Positions 1-6,172 of a stretch of 7,333 nt of DNA are shown piece after piece. The translations under genes and the position numbers were made by a program. The notes below the pieces were generated by a model. That model was not told where the DNA came from. It saw nothing but the letters and a program-made list of their open reading frames with translations, and did not search any database. Position 1 is the stretch's first letter, and every line of letters begins with the position of its first letter. Source of the DNA: an uncultured Chloroflexota bacterium (lineage in GTDB: Bacteria; Chloroflexota; Anaerolineae; Caldilineales; Caldilineaceae); contig CAIRNL010000651.1 of assembly GCA_903879975.1 (NCBI GenBank), forward strand, positions 1-7,333, given 5' to 3'.

Positions 1-2
1 CT

Positions 3-335
3 TCGTTGCACGATTTGACACCCGTGCATGAGTTGGCGGACGCTTTGCCCACCGGCGCTACGCTGTTGGGTGATAAGGGCTACATCAGTGCACCCGCTGC
101 GGCTGTCATCCTGACGGAGGCTAGCGTCCGGCTCGTCGCACCAGTGCGGGACAACATGCAGCCACTCGATTGGTGGGATGATTTCGATCTCCGCACCCAT
201 CGCCACACCATCGAGACGGTCAACAGCCAACTCGCAAAGATGGCCGTGGAACGCCTTCATGCACGCACCAATCCAGGTTTCTTTTTCAAAGTTCATGCTT
301 CAATCGTCGCTCTTGCCCTGACCAACGCCAACTAG
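3..335 (+). CDS. IS982-family transposase, C-terminal part (5' end outside window)
   Basis: This is the C-terminal ~110 residues of a DDE transposase that cuts and joins the ends of an IS982-type insertion sequence. The frame is open to the left edge, so the N-terminal half lies outside the window. Visible hallmarks are the second catalytic Asp in LLGDKGY (Asp codon at 72-74) and a C-terminal RxHRHTIETVNSQL segment holding the catalytic Glu. The closing HARTNPGFFFKVHASIVALAL stretch is typical of IS982-like enzymes. The stop codon is TAG at 333-335. The right inverted repeat probably lies at or just past the stop (about 336-345), but the left end is not visible, so the repeat cannot be confirmed. 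Family call confident; completeness and activity of the element unknown. Confidence 0.85.
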   Translation, partial: SLHDLTPVHELADALPTGATLLGDKGYISAPAAAVILTEASVRLVAPVRDNMQPLDWWDDFDLRTHRHTIETVNSQLAKMAVERLHARTNPGFFFKVHASIVALALTNAN

Positions 336-343
336 CAATCACG

Positions 344-517
344 GTGACCCATGCGCTGGAAGTGCAGTACCATCTCTCTTCAGCCGAGTTCTACCGCCTG
401 TTTCGTGCAGGAAAGATGGGCGACGAAGCCGACTATTTTGAATGGAGCACCTTCTACCAGATGTGGCTCTCAACGCGTGAACGACTTGACGTGTTGAGAC
501 TGTCAGTTGCGGCATGA
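344..517 (+). CDS. Small antitoxin-like protein, probably N-terminally truncated by the IS
   Basis: A 57-codon reading frame from GTG 344 to TGA 515-517, with core motif SSAEFYRLFRAGKMGDEADYF followed by EWSTFYQMW. From memory this resembles the short acidic/aromatic protein encoded just upstream of TumE/DUF6516-type toxins in Chloroflexota and cyanobacteria, likely the antitoxin partner. The link is strengthened by a 4-nt ATGA overlap with the downstream toxin-like remnant, a classic sign of translational coupling. No ribosome binding site precedes the GTG, and the frame stays open upstream into the transposase gene. The natural start was therefore probably removed or displaced by the IS, and the copy may be dead. 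Clearly coding-like; exact family is inference. Confidence 0.55.
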   Translation: MTHALEVQYHLSSAEFYRLFRAGKMGDEADYFEWSTFYQMWLSTRERLDVLRLSVAA

Positions 518-666
518 ACACCGAAGCGTATCTGACAGCGATCAAGGCGAAGTTGGTGAGTAGCGTCATCATCAAACAGGTCGATATTGTCTAAGAGTAT
601 GTGAGCCTTGATCAAGGTTTCTTCCACGCCCGATTGACGTTACAGAACGACGACTTTCTGGAACTG
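514..666 (+). pseudogene. TumE/DUF6516-like toxin remnant with in-frame stop and lost 3' half
   Basis: The frame starts at ATG 514, overlapping the upstream stop (ATGA), and reads MNTEAYLTAIKAKLVSS through VDIV before TAA at 592-594. Beyond the stop the same frame continues with EYVSLDQGFFHARLTLQN and DDFLEL up to 666. That matches my recollection of the N-terminal half of TumE-family toxins (xxxYLxxIKAKLVxSP..., then GYxRxRLTLxNGDFLEVAEYF). The break is thus a simple nonsense change, for example from AAA, CAA or GAA. After FLEL the similarity ends abruptly at about 667, and the frame runs into the antisense of the neighbouring ATPase gene. The C-terminal half is gone. Non-functional as a toxin; family name moderately sure. 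Confidence 0.65.
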
Positions 667-3224
667 CGAAAAAAGAAGCGTTTGGCGACCTCTGCCGTGA
701 CAAAATAGCAGGCAACGATCGCCAGGATGATCGCCAGCACCGGCGCCGGCAGCGGCGCGAAGCCGAGCAGCCCGGCCAGCGCCGAGAAGGGCAGCCAGAG
801 TGTCACGGCGATGATTCCCAGCGCAGCAAGCAGCAGCGGGGTTCCCGGCCGGCTGCGGAAAAAGGGCAGTTGCGTGCGCACGGCAAAGATCACCACGACT
901 GCCGAGACGACGGATTCCACAAACCAGCCCGTGCGAAAGAGCACCTGGTCGGCGTCCAGTATCCACAGCAGCATGCCAAAGGTCAGGTAGTCGAAGATCG
1001 AGCTGATGGCGCCGAAAATGAACATGAAACGACGGATGAACCCGATCTCCCAGCGCGGCGGCCGCCGTACCATGACCGGATCGACCCGGTCGCTGGCTAT
1101 CGTCATCTCGGGCAGGTCGGCCATGAAGTTGATGAGCAGAATCTGCTTGGGCAGCATCGGCAGAAAGGGCAGGAAGAGGGAGACCCCGGCCATGCTGAAC
1201 ATGTTCCCAAAGTTGGCGCTCGTCGCCATGAAGACGTACTTGAGCGTGTTGGCAAAGGTGCGTCGCCCCTGCAGGATCCCTTGCTCCAGGACGGTCAGGT
1301 CTTTGTCGAGCAGGACGAAGTCGGCCGCTTCCTTGGCGACATCGACTGCCGTGTTGACCGAGATGCCCACATCCGCTGCGTGCAGCGACGGCGCGTCGTT
1401 GATGCCGTCGCCCATGTAGCCCACGACATGGCCGCGCTTCTGGAGGGCGAGAATGATGCGCTCTTTCTCGTTGGGATCGACCTCGGCGAAGAGGGTCGTC
1501 TCTTCCACGGCATGCCAGAGCGCCTCGTCGCGCAGCGTTTCTAGGTCGCTGCCGGTCAGGATACCGCGCACGGGCAGCTGGAGCGTCGTTGCGGTGTGCG
1601 CCGCCACCAGCCGGTTGTCGCCGGTGATGATCTTTATCTCTACGCCGAGCTGGGCCAGGCGGTCGAGCGTCTCCTGTACACCCGCTTTGGGCGGGTCGAA
1701 GAAGAGCAGGCAGCCCGCAAAGATGAGATCGGCTTCGTCGTCGCGCGGGTAGGCCGGCTTGTCTGCCACCGTGCGTTCGGCCACGCCCAGTACGCGAAAC
1801 CCTTGCGCGCTCCAGCCGGCGAACGCGGTTTCCAGCGCAGCGATCTGCGCGGCATCCAGGGGCGTCGCCTGGCCGTCCCTCCACATCTGTGTGCTGACGG
1901 CTAGGATTTGCTCGAACGCGCCCTTGGCGATCAGCCGGCGCGTGGTCCCGGTGTCGCCGGTTTCGTCGACGACGATACTCAAGCGTTTGCGCACGAAGTC
2001 GTAGGGAATCTCGTCGACCTTGGTGATGCCCGCCCAATCGGGCGCCGCCTTGACCTGGATGGCGTCGTCCAGCGGATTGACGAGGCCTGTCTGGAAGTGA
2101 GCGTTGAGAGAGGCCAGGCGCAGCACGCGCGCGTTGTCGGCGCCGCTGCTGTCGACGGCGCGATCCAGCTGGACGGCCCCTTCGGTGAGTGTACCCGTCT
2201 TATCGGTGCAGAGGACGTCCATGCTGCCGAAGTTCTCGATGGCGGCCAGCTTGCGCACGATGACGCCGGCCTGCGCCATGCGTTGCGCGCCGCGCGCCAG
2301 GTTGACACTGATGATGGCGGGCAGCAGCTGCGGCGTCAATCCCACCGCCAGGGCGATAGAGAAGAGCAGCGAGTCGAGTGGCGGCTTCTGAAAGAGGACA
2401 TTCAAGGCAAAAACGGCAAAGACCAGCACGAACATGACCTCGCTGAGTAAGTAGCCGAGATGCCGGGTGCCCCGTTCGAACTCGGTCTCCGGTTTGCACA
2501 GGTTCAGGTGGCCGGCGATCTGTCCAAAAGCGGTCGCCCGGCCTGTCACCACGACCAGGGCGTGGCCGGTGCCCGTGCGTACAGTCGTCCCCATGAAGAC
2601 CATGTTCGTGCGTGCGGCCAGCCCCGCGCCGGCGGGCACGCGGCCTGACACTTTTGCCACGGGGAAGGTCTCGCCGGTGAGCACCGCCTGCGTGACGAAG
2701 AAGTCCTTGGCTTCCAGCAGGACGGCATCAGCCGGGATGAGGCTGCCCGCCGCCAGCAGGATCACGTCGCCCGGTACGACGGTATCGGCTGGCACGCTCT
2801 GTGCCTTGCCGTCGCGCAGCACGGTGGCGCGCGCGCTGACCTGTGCCTGCAGCCGCGCGGTGGCCTTGCTGGCGCTGAATTCCTGGTAGAAGCTGAGCAG
2901 CGCGCTGCCCAGGACGATCGTCAGGATGATGGCTGCATCGAGCCAGTCGCGCAGCAGCGCTGACACTGCTGTAGCAAAGAGCAGGATGAGGAGGATGGCG
3001 CTCTGGAACTGGCTGAAGAAGATGCGCAGCGCTGCGTGGTGGCTGGTGCCGGCGATCTGGTTGCGCCCGTAGCGTGCAAGCCGTTGTGCTGCAGTCGTTG
3101 CACCCAGGCCGGCCGCCGTCACGCCAAGCTGGCGCTCGATCTCGCTGATGGGCATGCTCCAGTACGGCGGTGTCTGCTGGTTCGGCGCTGCTGCGCGATC
3201 CGCCCTGGCGCGCACAGGGTTCAC
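612..3224 (-). CDS. mgtA: Magnesium-translocating P-type ATPase (MgtA-like, P3B)
   Basis: Inner-membrane ATPase that by family imports Mg2+ using ATP. About 870 residues (E. coli MgtA ~898). The N-terminal cation-ATPase domain is residues 20-55. The actuator-domain TGE is at 183-185, and the M4 motif GLTPQLLP at 295-302. The phosphorylated Asp341 sits in DKTGTLTEG, the nucleotide-domain KGAFE at 434-438, TGDN at 534-537 and GDGINDAPS at 605-613. About ten hydrophobic segments are visible, four before residue 310 and six after 655. The M6 segment NFMADLPEMTIASDRVD (699-715) is typical of MgtA rather than Ca2+ or H+ pumps. The start is uncertain: GTG 3224, or GTG 3215, which has AGGGG eight nt upstream. 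Residues after ~KRFFF (852) are antisense to the toxin remnant, so the native C-terminus was replaced by an unrelated tail of about 18 residues. Confidence 0.92.
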   Translation of the reverse strand: MNPVRARADRAAAPNQQTPPYWSMPISEIERQLGVTAAGLGATTAAQRLARYGRNQIAGTSHHAALRIFFSQFQSAILLILLFATAVSALLRDWLDAAIILTIVLGSALLSFYQEFSASKATARLQAQVSARATVLRDGKAQSVPADTVVPGDVILLAAGSLIPADAVLLEAKDFFVTQAVLTGETFPVAKVSGRVPAGAGLAARTNMVFMGTTVRTGTGHALVVVTGRATAFGQIAGHLNLCKPETEFERGTRHLGYLLSEVMFVLVFAVFALNVLFQKPPLDSLLFSIALAVGLTPQLLPAIISVNLARGAQRMAQAGVIVRKLAAIENFGSMDVLCTDKTGTLTEGAVQLDRAVDSSGADNARVLRLASLNAHFQTGLVNPLDDAIQVKAAPDWAGITKVDEIPYDFVRKRLSIVVDETGDTGTTRRLIAKGAFEQILAVSTQMWRDGQATPLDAAQIAALETAFAGWSAQGFRVLGVAERTVADKPAYPRDDEADLIFAGCLLFFDPPKAGVQETLDRLAQLGVEIKIITGDNRLVAAHTATTLQLPVRGILTGSDLETLRDEALWHAVEETTLFAEVDPNEKERIILALQKRGHVVGYMGDGINDAPSLHAADVGISVNTAVDVAKEAADFVLLDKDLTVLEQGILQGRRTFANTLKYVFMATSANFGNMFSMAGVSLFLPFLPMLPKQILLINFMADLPEMTIASDRVDPVMVRRPPRWEIGFIRRFMFIFGAISSIFDYLTFGMLLWILDADQVLFRTGWFVESVVSAVVVIFAVRTQLPFFRSRPGTPLLLAALGIIAVTLWLPFSALAGLLGFAPLPAPVLAIILAIVACYFVTAEVAKRFFFRSSRKSSFCNVNRAWKKP

Positions 3225-3555
3225 CCCTGCCCGCTGGGCAAGGCAAGCGCTTTTCGCGTCTTCCGCAGCGCCGTCAACCCGCTGCGCACGGGGGGCCGGG
3301 CGACAGCCAATCGGCGCACTTTCACTGCATACAGCGATAGATCTTGCATAGGCTTTCGCTCATACGCGTCTGCTCCAGCTCAATCAGCTCTTCTCCTGGA
3401 CCCCACGCAGGGGCTCACCGACCGATCGCGCGTACACCGTGCTCTAGATAAGTATGCCATACGCCGGCCAAAGTCGCGTCAGATCGCTTGCCCCAACGCC
3501 CGCCCTAACCGCTCGTTTGCCTCGGAACGCACCGTCTTGGCCGGCACTTCGTCCA
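3225..3555. other. Intergenic region between transporter gene and mgtA
   Basis: A 331-nt stretch without a recognisable gene, RNA or convincing terminator. On the - strand two short open stretches look mildly coding-like: one ending at TGA just below 3480 (contains VRSEANERLGRALGQAI) and one ending just above 3310 (contains ELIELEQTRMSESLCKIYR). Neither has a proper start or a family I recognise, so they may be decayed scraps or chance. No good -35/-10 pair for mgtA was found, although the promoter should lie here if mgtA is transcribed separately. No Mg2+ (M-box) riboswitch was recognised. Confidence 0.4.
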
Positions 3556-4791
3556 CTAGGACCGGTTCAAACCGAATTTGACGCCAAGATACACCCCCAC
3601 AAACGCAGCGGCTGCGAAGACCCAGCCCGAAAGTGCAAACGCCGAGATGCCCGACAGCAGCGTGCCCACTGTGCAGCCGAGCGCAGTCATACTGCCCCAG
3701 CCCATCAGCACGCCGCCGAGCAGTGCCGTGGCGCTGTTGTGAGGTGTCAGCTGGCTCAGTGCAAAGCGGTTGGCAAGCAGCGCCGCCGCCAGCGAAGCCA
3801 GCACGAAGCCGGTAATCAACCAGCCATTGTCCGTGATCGCCTGCACGACCTGGGTGGCACAGCCTGCCAGTGTGTCCAGCCCATTGAGGCGCGGCGGCAG
3901 CAGACCGGCGTGATTGAGCAGCGTGCGCGCAATGCTGCCGAGCTGGGCGGTTACGCCCAGCGGCTCCACGCGCAGATAGGCAAAGACGCCGATCACACCG
4001 ACCAGCGCGCCGGTCACCAACGGGTTCCAGCGTTCGCCGAAAAGTGTATGATGAATAGTTCGCAGGTCAATACGCTGTTCAGGGCGCGCAGGTCGAAGTT
4101 GCACAAAGCGTAACAGCACGATCGCCAGCACGCCCAGCGTGAGAAGATGGATGGCCAGCGCGCCGCCGTAACCGAACCATGCTGGCAGCCACCCTGTCGG
4201 CGCACCGGCAATCGTGGCGAGATACAGCGTGTTCCAGGTGTAGAAGCCCAGTCCGAAGCCGATCAGCGCTCCGAACAGTGCCAGCGGCGCGCGGCTGTAG
4301 CCCTCACCCAGACGATAGAGATGGCCGCTGATGCACGCGCCGGAGAGCGCCATGCCGATGCCAAAGGCAAAGCCGGCCAGCGCCAACGCCCAGCTGACTG
4401 GCCCGATGTGCGCTTCCGGCGGCAGCCGCCCCGCCAACGGGTTGGGTAGAAACGCGCCAAAGATCACTGCATAGCCGATACCACCCACCGCCAGCGCCGC
4501 CAGCACAGCGTACATCGGCCCGCCGTTGCGATCCTCGATGAAGTCGCGGAAGATGCAGAAAAAGCAGAATCGTCCGCGTTCGAAGATGAAGCCCAGCGCA
4601 GCGCCGATCAGCAGTGAGAAGGATGCTGCCGCGCCATGGCCTGGTGTACCGTGCAGCCACGCTGCCGCCGCCAGCAATCCGGCGATCAATAGGACGCCTC
4701 CCAGCGTGCGTAGCAGCGTGGCGCGCCCCAACGGAGCCAGGGGAGGGGCAGCTCGCCGCAGCGAGCTGCCCCCGACGGATGAATCCGTCAT
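3556..4791 (-). CDS. YeeE/YedE-family (TsuA-like) sulfur-compound transporter
   Basis: A 411-residue polytopic membrane protein of the YeeE/YedE family, whose characterised members (TsuA) take up thiosulfate, relayed past conserved cysteines. Visible motifs are FERGRFCFFCIFRDF (Cys76, Cys79), GIGMALSGACISGHLYRLGEG (Cys153), LAGCATQVV (Cys311) and MTALGCTVGTLLSG (Cys373). The GxC-in-Gly-rich loops lie in hydrophobic helices, as the family mechanism requires. About ten membrane segments lie between residues 25 and 405, in two repeats separated by a polar stretch at 231-257. The ATG (4789-4791) follows the sulfurtransferase stop by 3 nt, and a GGGAG Shine-Dalgarno lies inside the upstream gene's last codons, so the two are co-translated. 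The substrate could be thiosulfate or another sulfane-sulfur compound. Family sure, substrate inferred. Confidence 0.88.
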   Translation of the reverse strand: MTDSSVGGSSLRRAAPPLAPLGRATLLRTLGGVLLIAGLLAAAAWLHGTPGHGAAASFSLLIGAALGFIFERGRFCFFCIFRDFIEDRNGGPMYAVLAALAVGGIGYAVIFGAFLPNPLAGRLPPEAHIGPVSWALALAGFAFGIGMALSGACISGHLYRLGEGYSRAPLALFGALIGFGLGFYTWNTLYLATIAGAPTGWLPAWFGYGGALAIHLLTLGVLAIVLLRFVQLRPARPEQRIDLRTIHHTLFGERWNPLVTGALVGVIGVFAYLRVEPLGVTAQLGSIARTLLNHAGLLPPRLNGLDTLAGCATQVVQAITDNGWLITGFVLASLAAALLANRFALSQLTPHNSATALLGGVLMGWGSMTALGCTVGTLLSGISAFALSGWVFAAAAFVGVYLGVKFGLNRS

Positions 4792-4794
4792 CGG

Positions 4795-5820
4795 TTACTG
4801 TGCTCCCCACACGGTGCCGGCGAGGTTCGATATCGGCACGCCGACGGTGTTGCCCCATTCTGTCCACGAACCGTCGTAGAGCGCAACCTCATAGCCCAGA
4901 ATTTGGCTGAGGATGAACCAGGTGTGGCTGGCGCGTTCGCCGATGCGGCAGTAGACGACGATCGGCTTGCTGCCGTCGACGCCGACCGAGGCGTACAGTT
5001 CGCGCAGTTCCTCAACCGACTTGAAGGTGCCGTCTTCACGCACAGCGCGAGCCCAAGGCACATTGACAGCGGTTGGGATGTGGCCGGCGCGAATCGCCAG
5101 TTCCTGGAAGCCTTCAGGTGCAAAGATCGTGCCCTCGAACTCGGCAGGCGATCGGATATCGATCAGTGCCTTTTGCGACTCGCCTTCGACGATCGACAGC
5201 ACATCGGGCAGGAAGGCGCGCAGGCTGAGGTTCGGCTCGGCAGCGGCGAAAGTGCCGGCTACGGGCGACGGTGTCGTGACGGCCAGTTCACGCCCTTCGG
5301 CCTCCCACTTGACACGCCCGCCGTCCAGAATGCGCACGTCCTGTGCGCCGTAGATGTTGAATATCCAGGCGCCCCATGCTGCAAACCAGTTGTTGTTGTC
5401 GCCATAAAGCACAATCGTGCTGTCGTCGTTCACACCGGCCGCGCGTGCCAGTTCCTCGAAACGCTCGCGGCTGACAATGTCGCGCCTGACAGTGTCGACA
5501 AAGTCGGTGTGCCACACAAAATTGACGGCGCCGGGGATATGCCCACGTTCGTAGACGCCGGGAATAACGCTGACTTCAATCACGCGTACACTCGGGTTGT
5601 CGAGGTTGGCAGCTAGCCAATCGCTGCTGACAACGACGCGGTCGAACCCGTCTGCCGCTGCGGCTGCAGTATCGACTGTTGCGTCGGTGACCGCTGCCGC
5701 TGCTGGTTCGCCTGCCACTGGCGCCACGCTGCACCCTGCCAGGAGCAGTAGGACTGTCAACAGCGCTGCGAGCAGGCCAGCAGTGCGCTGTGGTGCAACA
5801 GGAGTCGTTGGAGTTCTCAT
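4795..5820 (-). CDS. Lipoprotein tandem-rhodanese sulfurtransferase
   Basis: A 341-residue exported sulfurtransferase of the thiosulfate/3-mercaptopyruvate type, moving sulfane sulfur through a Cys persulfide. Residues 12-30 form a lipoprotein signal peptide ending in lipobox LLAGC (Cys30), followed by an Ala/Pro-rich linker, so the enzyme is probably anchored on the outer face of the membrane. Rhodanese domain 1 (about 60-180) contains RGHIPGAVN and VLYGDNNNWFAAWGAW, with no catalytic Cys, as usual for the first repeat. Domain 2 (about 205-335) has LIDIRSPAEFEG, RAGHIPTAVNVPW and active-site YCRIGERASHTW with Cys291, the only Cys besides Cys30. The ATG is supported by AAGGAAAGGA about 7 nt upstream. 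It is the first gene of an operon with the transporter 3 nt downstream. It probably releases or carries sulfur for uptake; thiosulfate versus mercaptopyruvate specificity is not decided here. Confidence 0.9.
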   Translation of the reverse strand: MRTPTTPVAPQRTAGLLAALLTVLLLLAGCSVAPVAGEPAAAAVTDATVDTAAAAADGFDRVVVSSDWLAANLDNPSVRVIEVSVIPGVYERGHIPGAVNFVWHTDFVDTVRRDIVSRERFEELARAAGVNDDSTIVLYGDNNNWFAAWGAWIFNIYGAQDVRILDGGRVKWEAEGRELAVTTPSPVAGTFAAAEPNLSLRAFLPDVLSIVEGESQKALIDIRSPAEFEGTIFAPEGFQELAIRAGHIPTAVNVPWARAVREDGTFKSVEELRELYASVGVDGSKPIVVYCRIGERASHTWFILSQILGYEVALYDGSWTEWGNTVGVPISNLAGTVWGAQ

Positions 5821-5893
5821 CTGGATTTCCTTTCCTTGTCGGTTCTGTCTCTGTTTGTTTCAGCTTGCTTCGTTTACGCTCGACTCATTTCAG

Positions 5894-5929
5894 CTACTGT
5901 AGACAGCGACAACAACAACACGGTTCCAT
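5894..5929 (-). CDS. Cys-rich leader peptide 2 (MEPCCCCRCLQ)
   Basis: An 11-codon ORF: ATG 5927-5929, stop TAG 5894-5896. Five of its codons are Cys, all TGT, four of them in a row. AAGGAG (5936-5941) lies 6 nt before the ATG, one of the strongest ribosome binding sites in the window, so translation is likely. It ends 73 nt before the sulfurtransferase start, in a purine- and CA-rich spacer without an obvious hairpin. It therefore probably acts as a regulatory uORF through stalling, reinitiation, message stability or Rho access rather than by an intrinsic terminator of its own. Cys-tract uORFs that control sulfur genes are known in mycobacteria. A metal-binding micropeptide is a less likely alternative. 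Function is inference. Confidence 0.7.
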   Translation of the reverse strand: MEPCCCCRCLQ

Positions 5930-5935
5930 CGTTTT

Positions 5936-5941
5936 CTCCTT
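5936..5941 (-). promoter_or_regulatory. Shine-Dalgarno of leader peptide 2
   Basis: AAGGAG on the - strand, with spacer AAAACG of 6 nt to ATG 5929. It is a near-perfect anti-16S match and fixes the start of the 11-codon Cys-rich ORF. Confidence 0.75.
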
Positions 5942-5971
5942 CTTTCAGTCAGTCATTGTTTCACGAGCAGC

Positions 5972-5980
5972 GTTATAACA
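5972..5980 (-). promoter_or_regulatory. Possible internal extended -10 promoter
   Basis: TGTTATAAC on the - strand matches an extended -10 (TGnTATAAT) at 8 of 9 informative positions, but the -35 position carries TGCGCA. If real, transcription would start near 5965, downstream of both hairpins, and the short transcript would carry only leader peptide 2. The same bases also form the tail of the second hairpin, so the match may be accidental. Confidence 0.22.
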
Positions 5981-6014
5981 AACGCCCCGGTCTTTGCGCA
6001 GAGACCGGGGCGTT
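5977..6014 (-). terminator. Second tandem hairpin (D:E), terminator-like
   Basis: A perfect 13-bp stem: AACGCCCCGGTCT (6002-6014 read on -) pairs with AGACCGGGGCGTT (5981-5993), closing an 8-nt loop. On the - strand it is followed by TGTT after the stem's own TT, a short, imperfect U tract, so termination may be weaker than at the upstream hairpin. Its first arm is also perfectly complementary over 10 nt to the 3' arm of the upstream terminator, allowing an alternative fold. Confidence 0.65.
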
Positions 6015-6114
6015 GGCAATCGTCCGTGAAAACAAAAACGCCCCGGCAAAGCCGAGGCGAACGTTATCCAAAAGATAGACAGAAGCTATCGTGATGGCGA
6101 CAGTCCTCCACGGC
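5981..6114 (-). promoter_or_regulatory. Candidate cysteine attenuator, five alternately pairing segments
   Basis: Segments in - strand order: A 6104-6114 (GCCGTGGAGGA), B 6051-6061 (TTCGCCTCGGC), C 6037-6047 (GCCGGGGCGTT), D 6005-6014 (AACGCCCCGG), E 5981-5990 (CCGGGGCGTT). B:C and D:E are the two hairpins described separately. A:B can pair at 9 of 11 positions (one wobble), and C:D at 10 of 10. The two states are therefore B:C plus D:E (termination) or A:B plus C:D with E free (readthrough). A begins 5 nt after the last Cys codon of leader peptide 1. A ribosome stalled on its first Cys codons would leave A free, whereas one that reaches the stop would mask part of it. The complementarities are read from the sequence; the switching is inference. 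Confidence 0.65.
6029..6059 (-). terminator. Intrinsic terminator in the leader (B:C)
   Basis: On the - strand CGCCTCGGC (6051-6059) pairs with GCCGGGGCG (6039-6047) around a UUU loop, giving nine continuous pairs with one U-G wobble, followed directly by TTTTTGTTTT (6029-6038). On the + strand the wobble would be a C-A mismatch and there would be no U tract, so the element is clearly built for - strand RNA. It lies 27 nt after the stop of leader peptide 1 and before the sulfurtransferase, the position expected of an attenuator. Confidence 0.85.
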
Positions 6115-6172
6115 GCGCGCAGATACAACATGCACAACAACAACACCGAGAAACTGTCTGCCAGAAGATCAT
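6086..6172 (-). CDS. Cys-rich leader peptide 1 (28 codons, 7 Cys)
   Basis: The ORF runs from ATG 6170-6172 to TAG 6086-6088 and encodes MIFWQTVSR, then CCCCACCIC (residues 10-18), then ARRGGLSPSR. Seven of nine consecutive codons are Cys: six TGT and one TGC. This ATG is the only usual start codon in the frame, since TGA lies seven codons upstream. The ribosome binding site is weak (only GAG/GTAG-like bases 9-14 nt upstream). The ORF lies about 170 nt after the predicted transcription start and 27 nt before an intrinsic terminator. This is the geometry of trp/his/leu-type leader peptides, here with cysteine as the sensed residue. Low-complexity CAA repeats on the + strand are the main alternative explanation. 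Existence of the ORF is certain; its role is inferred. Confidence 0.7.
   Translation of the reverse strand: MIFWQTVSRCCCCACCICARRGGLSPSR

Noticed and set aside
870..1544. Long + strand open frame (224 codons) opposite the ATPase gene
   Set aside because: It is the antisense shadow of the strongly motif-supported P-type ATPase in GC-rich sequence; the product is low-complexity and Arg/His/Asp-rich with no family features.
640..2037. 465-codon - strand frame inside the ATPase gene
   Set aside because: Out-of-frame Arg-rich reading of the same strand; all P-type ATPase motifs are in the other frame.
3399..3415. CCCC/GGGG inverted repeat upstream of mgtA as a terminator or riboswitch
   Set aside because: Only a four-base stem with no U tract on either strand.
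3036..3581. 181-codon + strand frame over the mgtA 5' end and intergenic region
   Set aside because: Arg/Ala/Cys-rich reading overlapping the ATPase N-terminus, with no recognisable domain and no ribosome binding site evidence.
5981..6059. The two hairpins as a CRISPR-like repeat pair
   Set aside because: Only two units, differing in stem length and loop, sharing only a 10-nt GC-rich core; intrinsic terminators explain them better.
5909..6146. CAA-type microsatellite as the sole explanation of the Cys tracts
   Set aside because: The 13-mer acaacaacaacac occurs at 5909-5921 and 6134-6146. Both copies fall in ATG-to-stop ORFs in the Cys frame, extra Cys codons lie outside the repeat, and terminators and a sulfur operon follow. 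It remains the main alternative.
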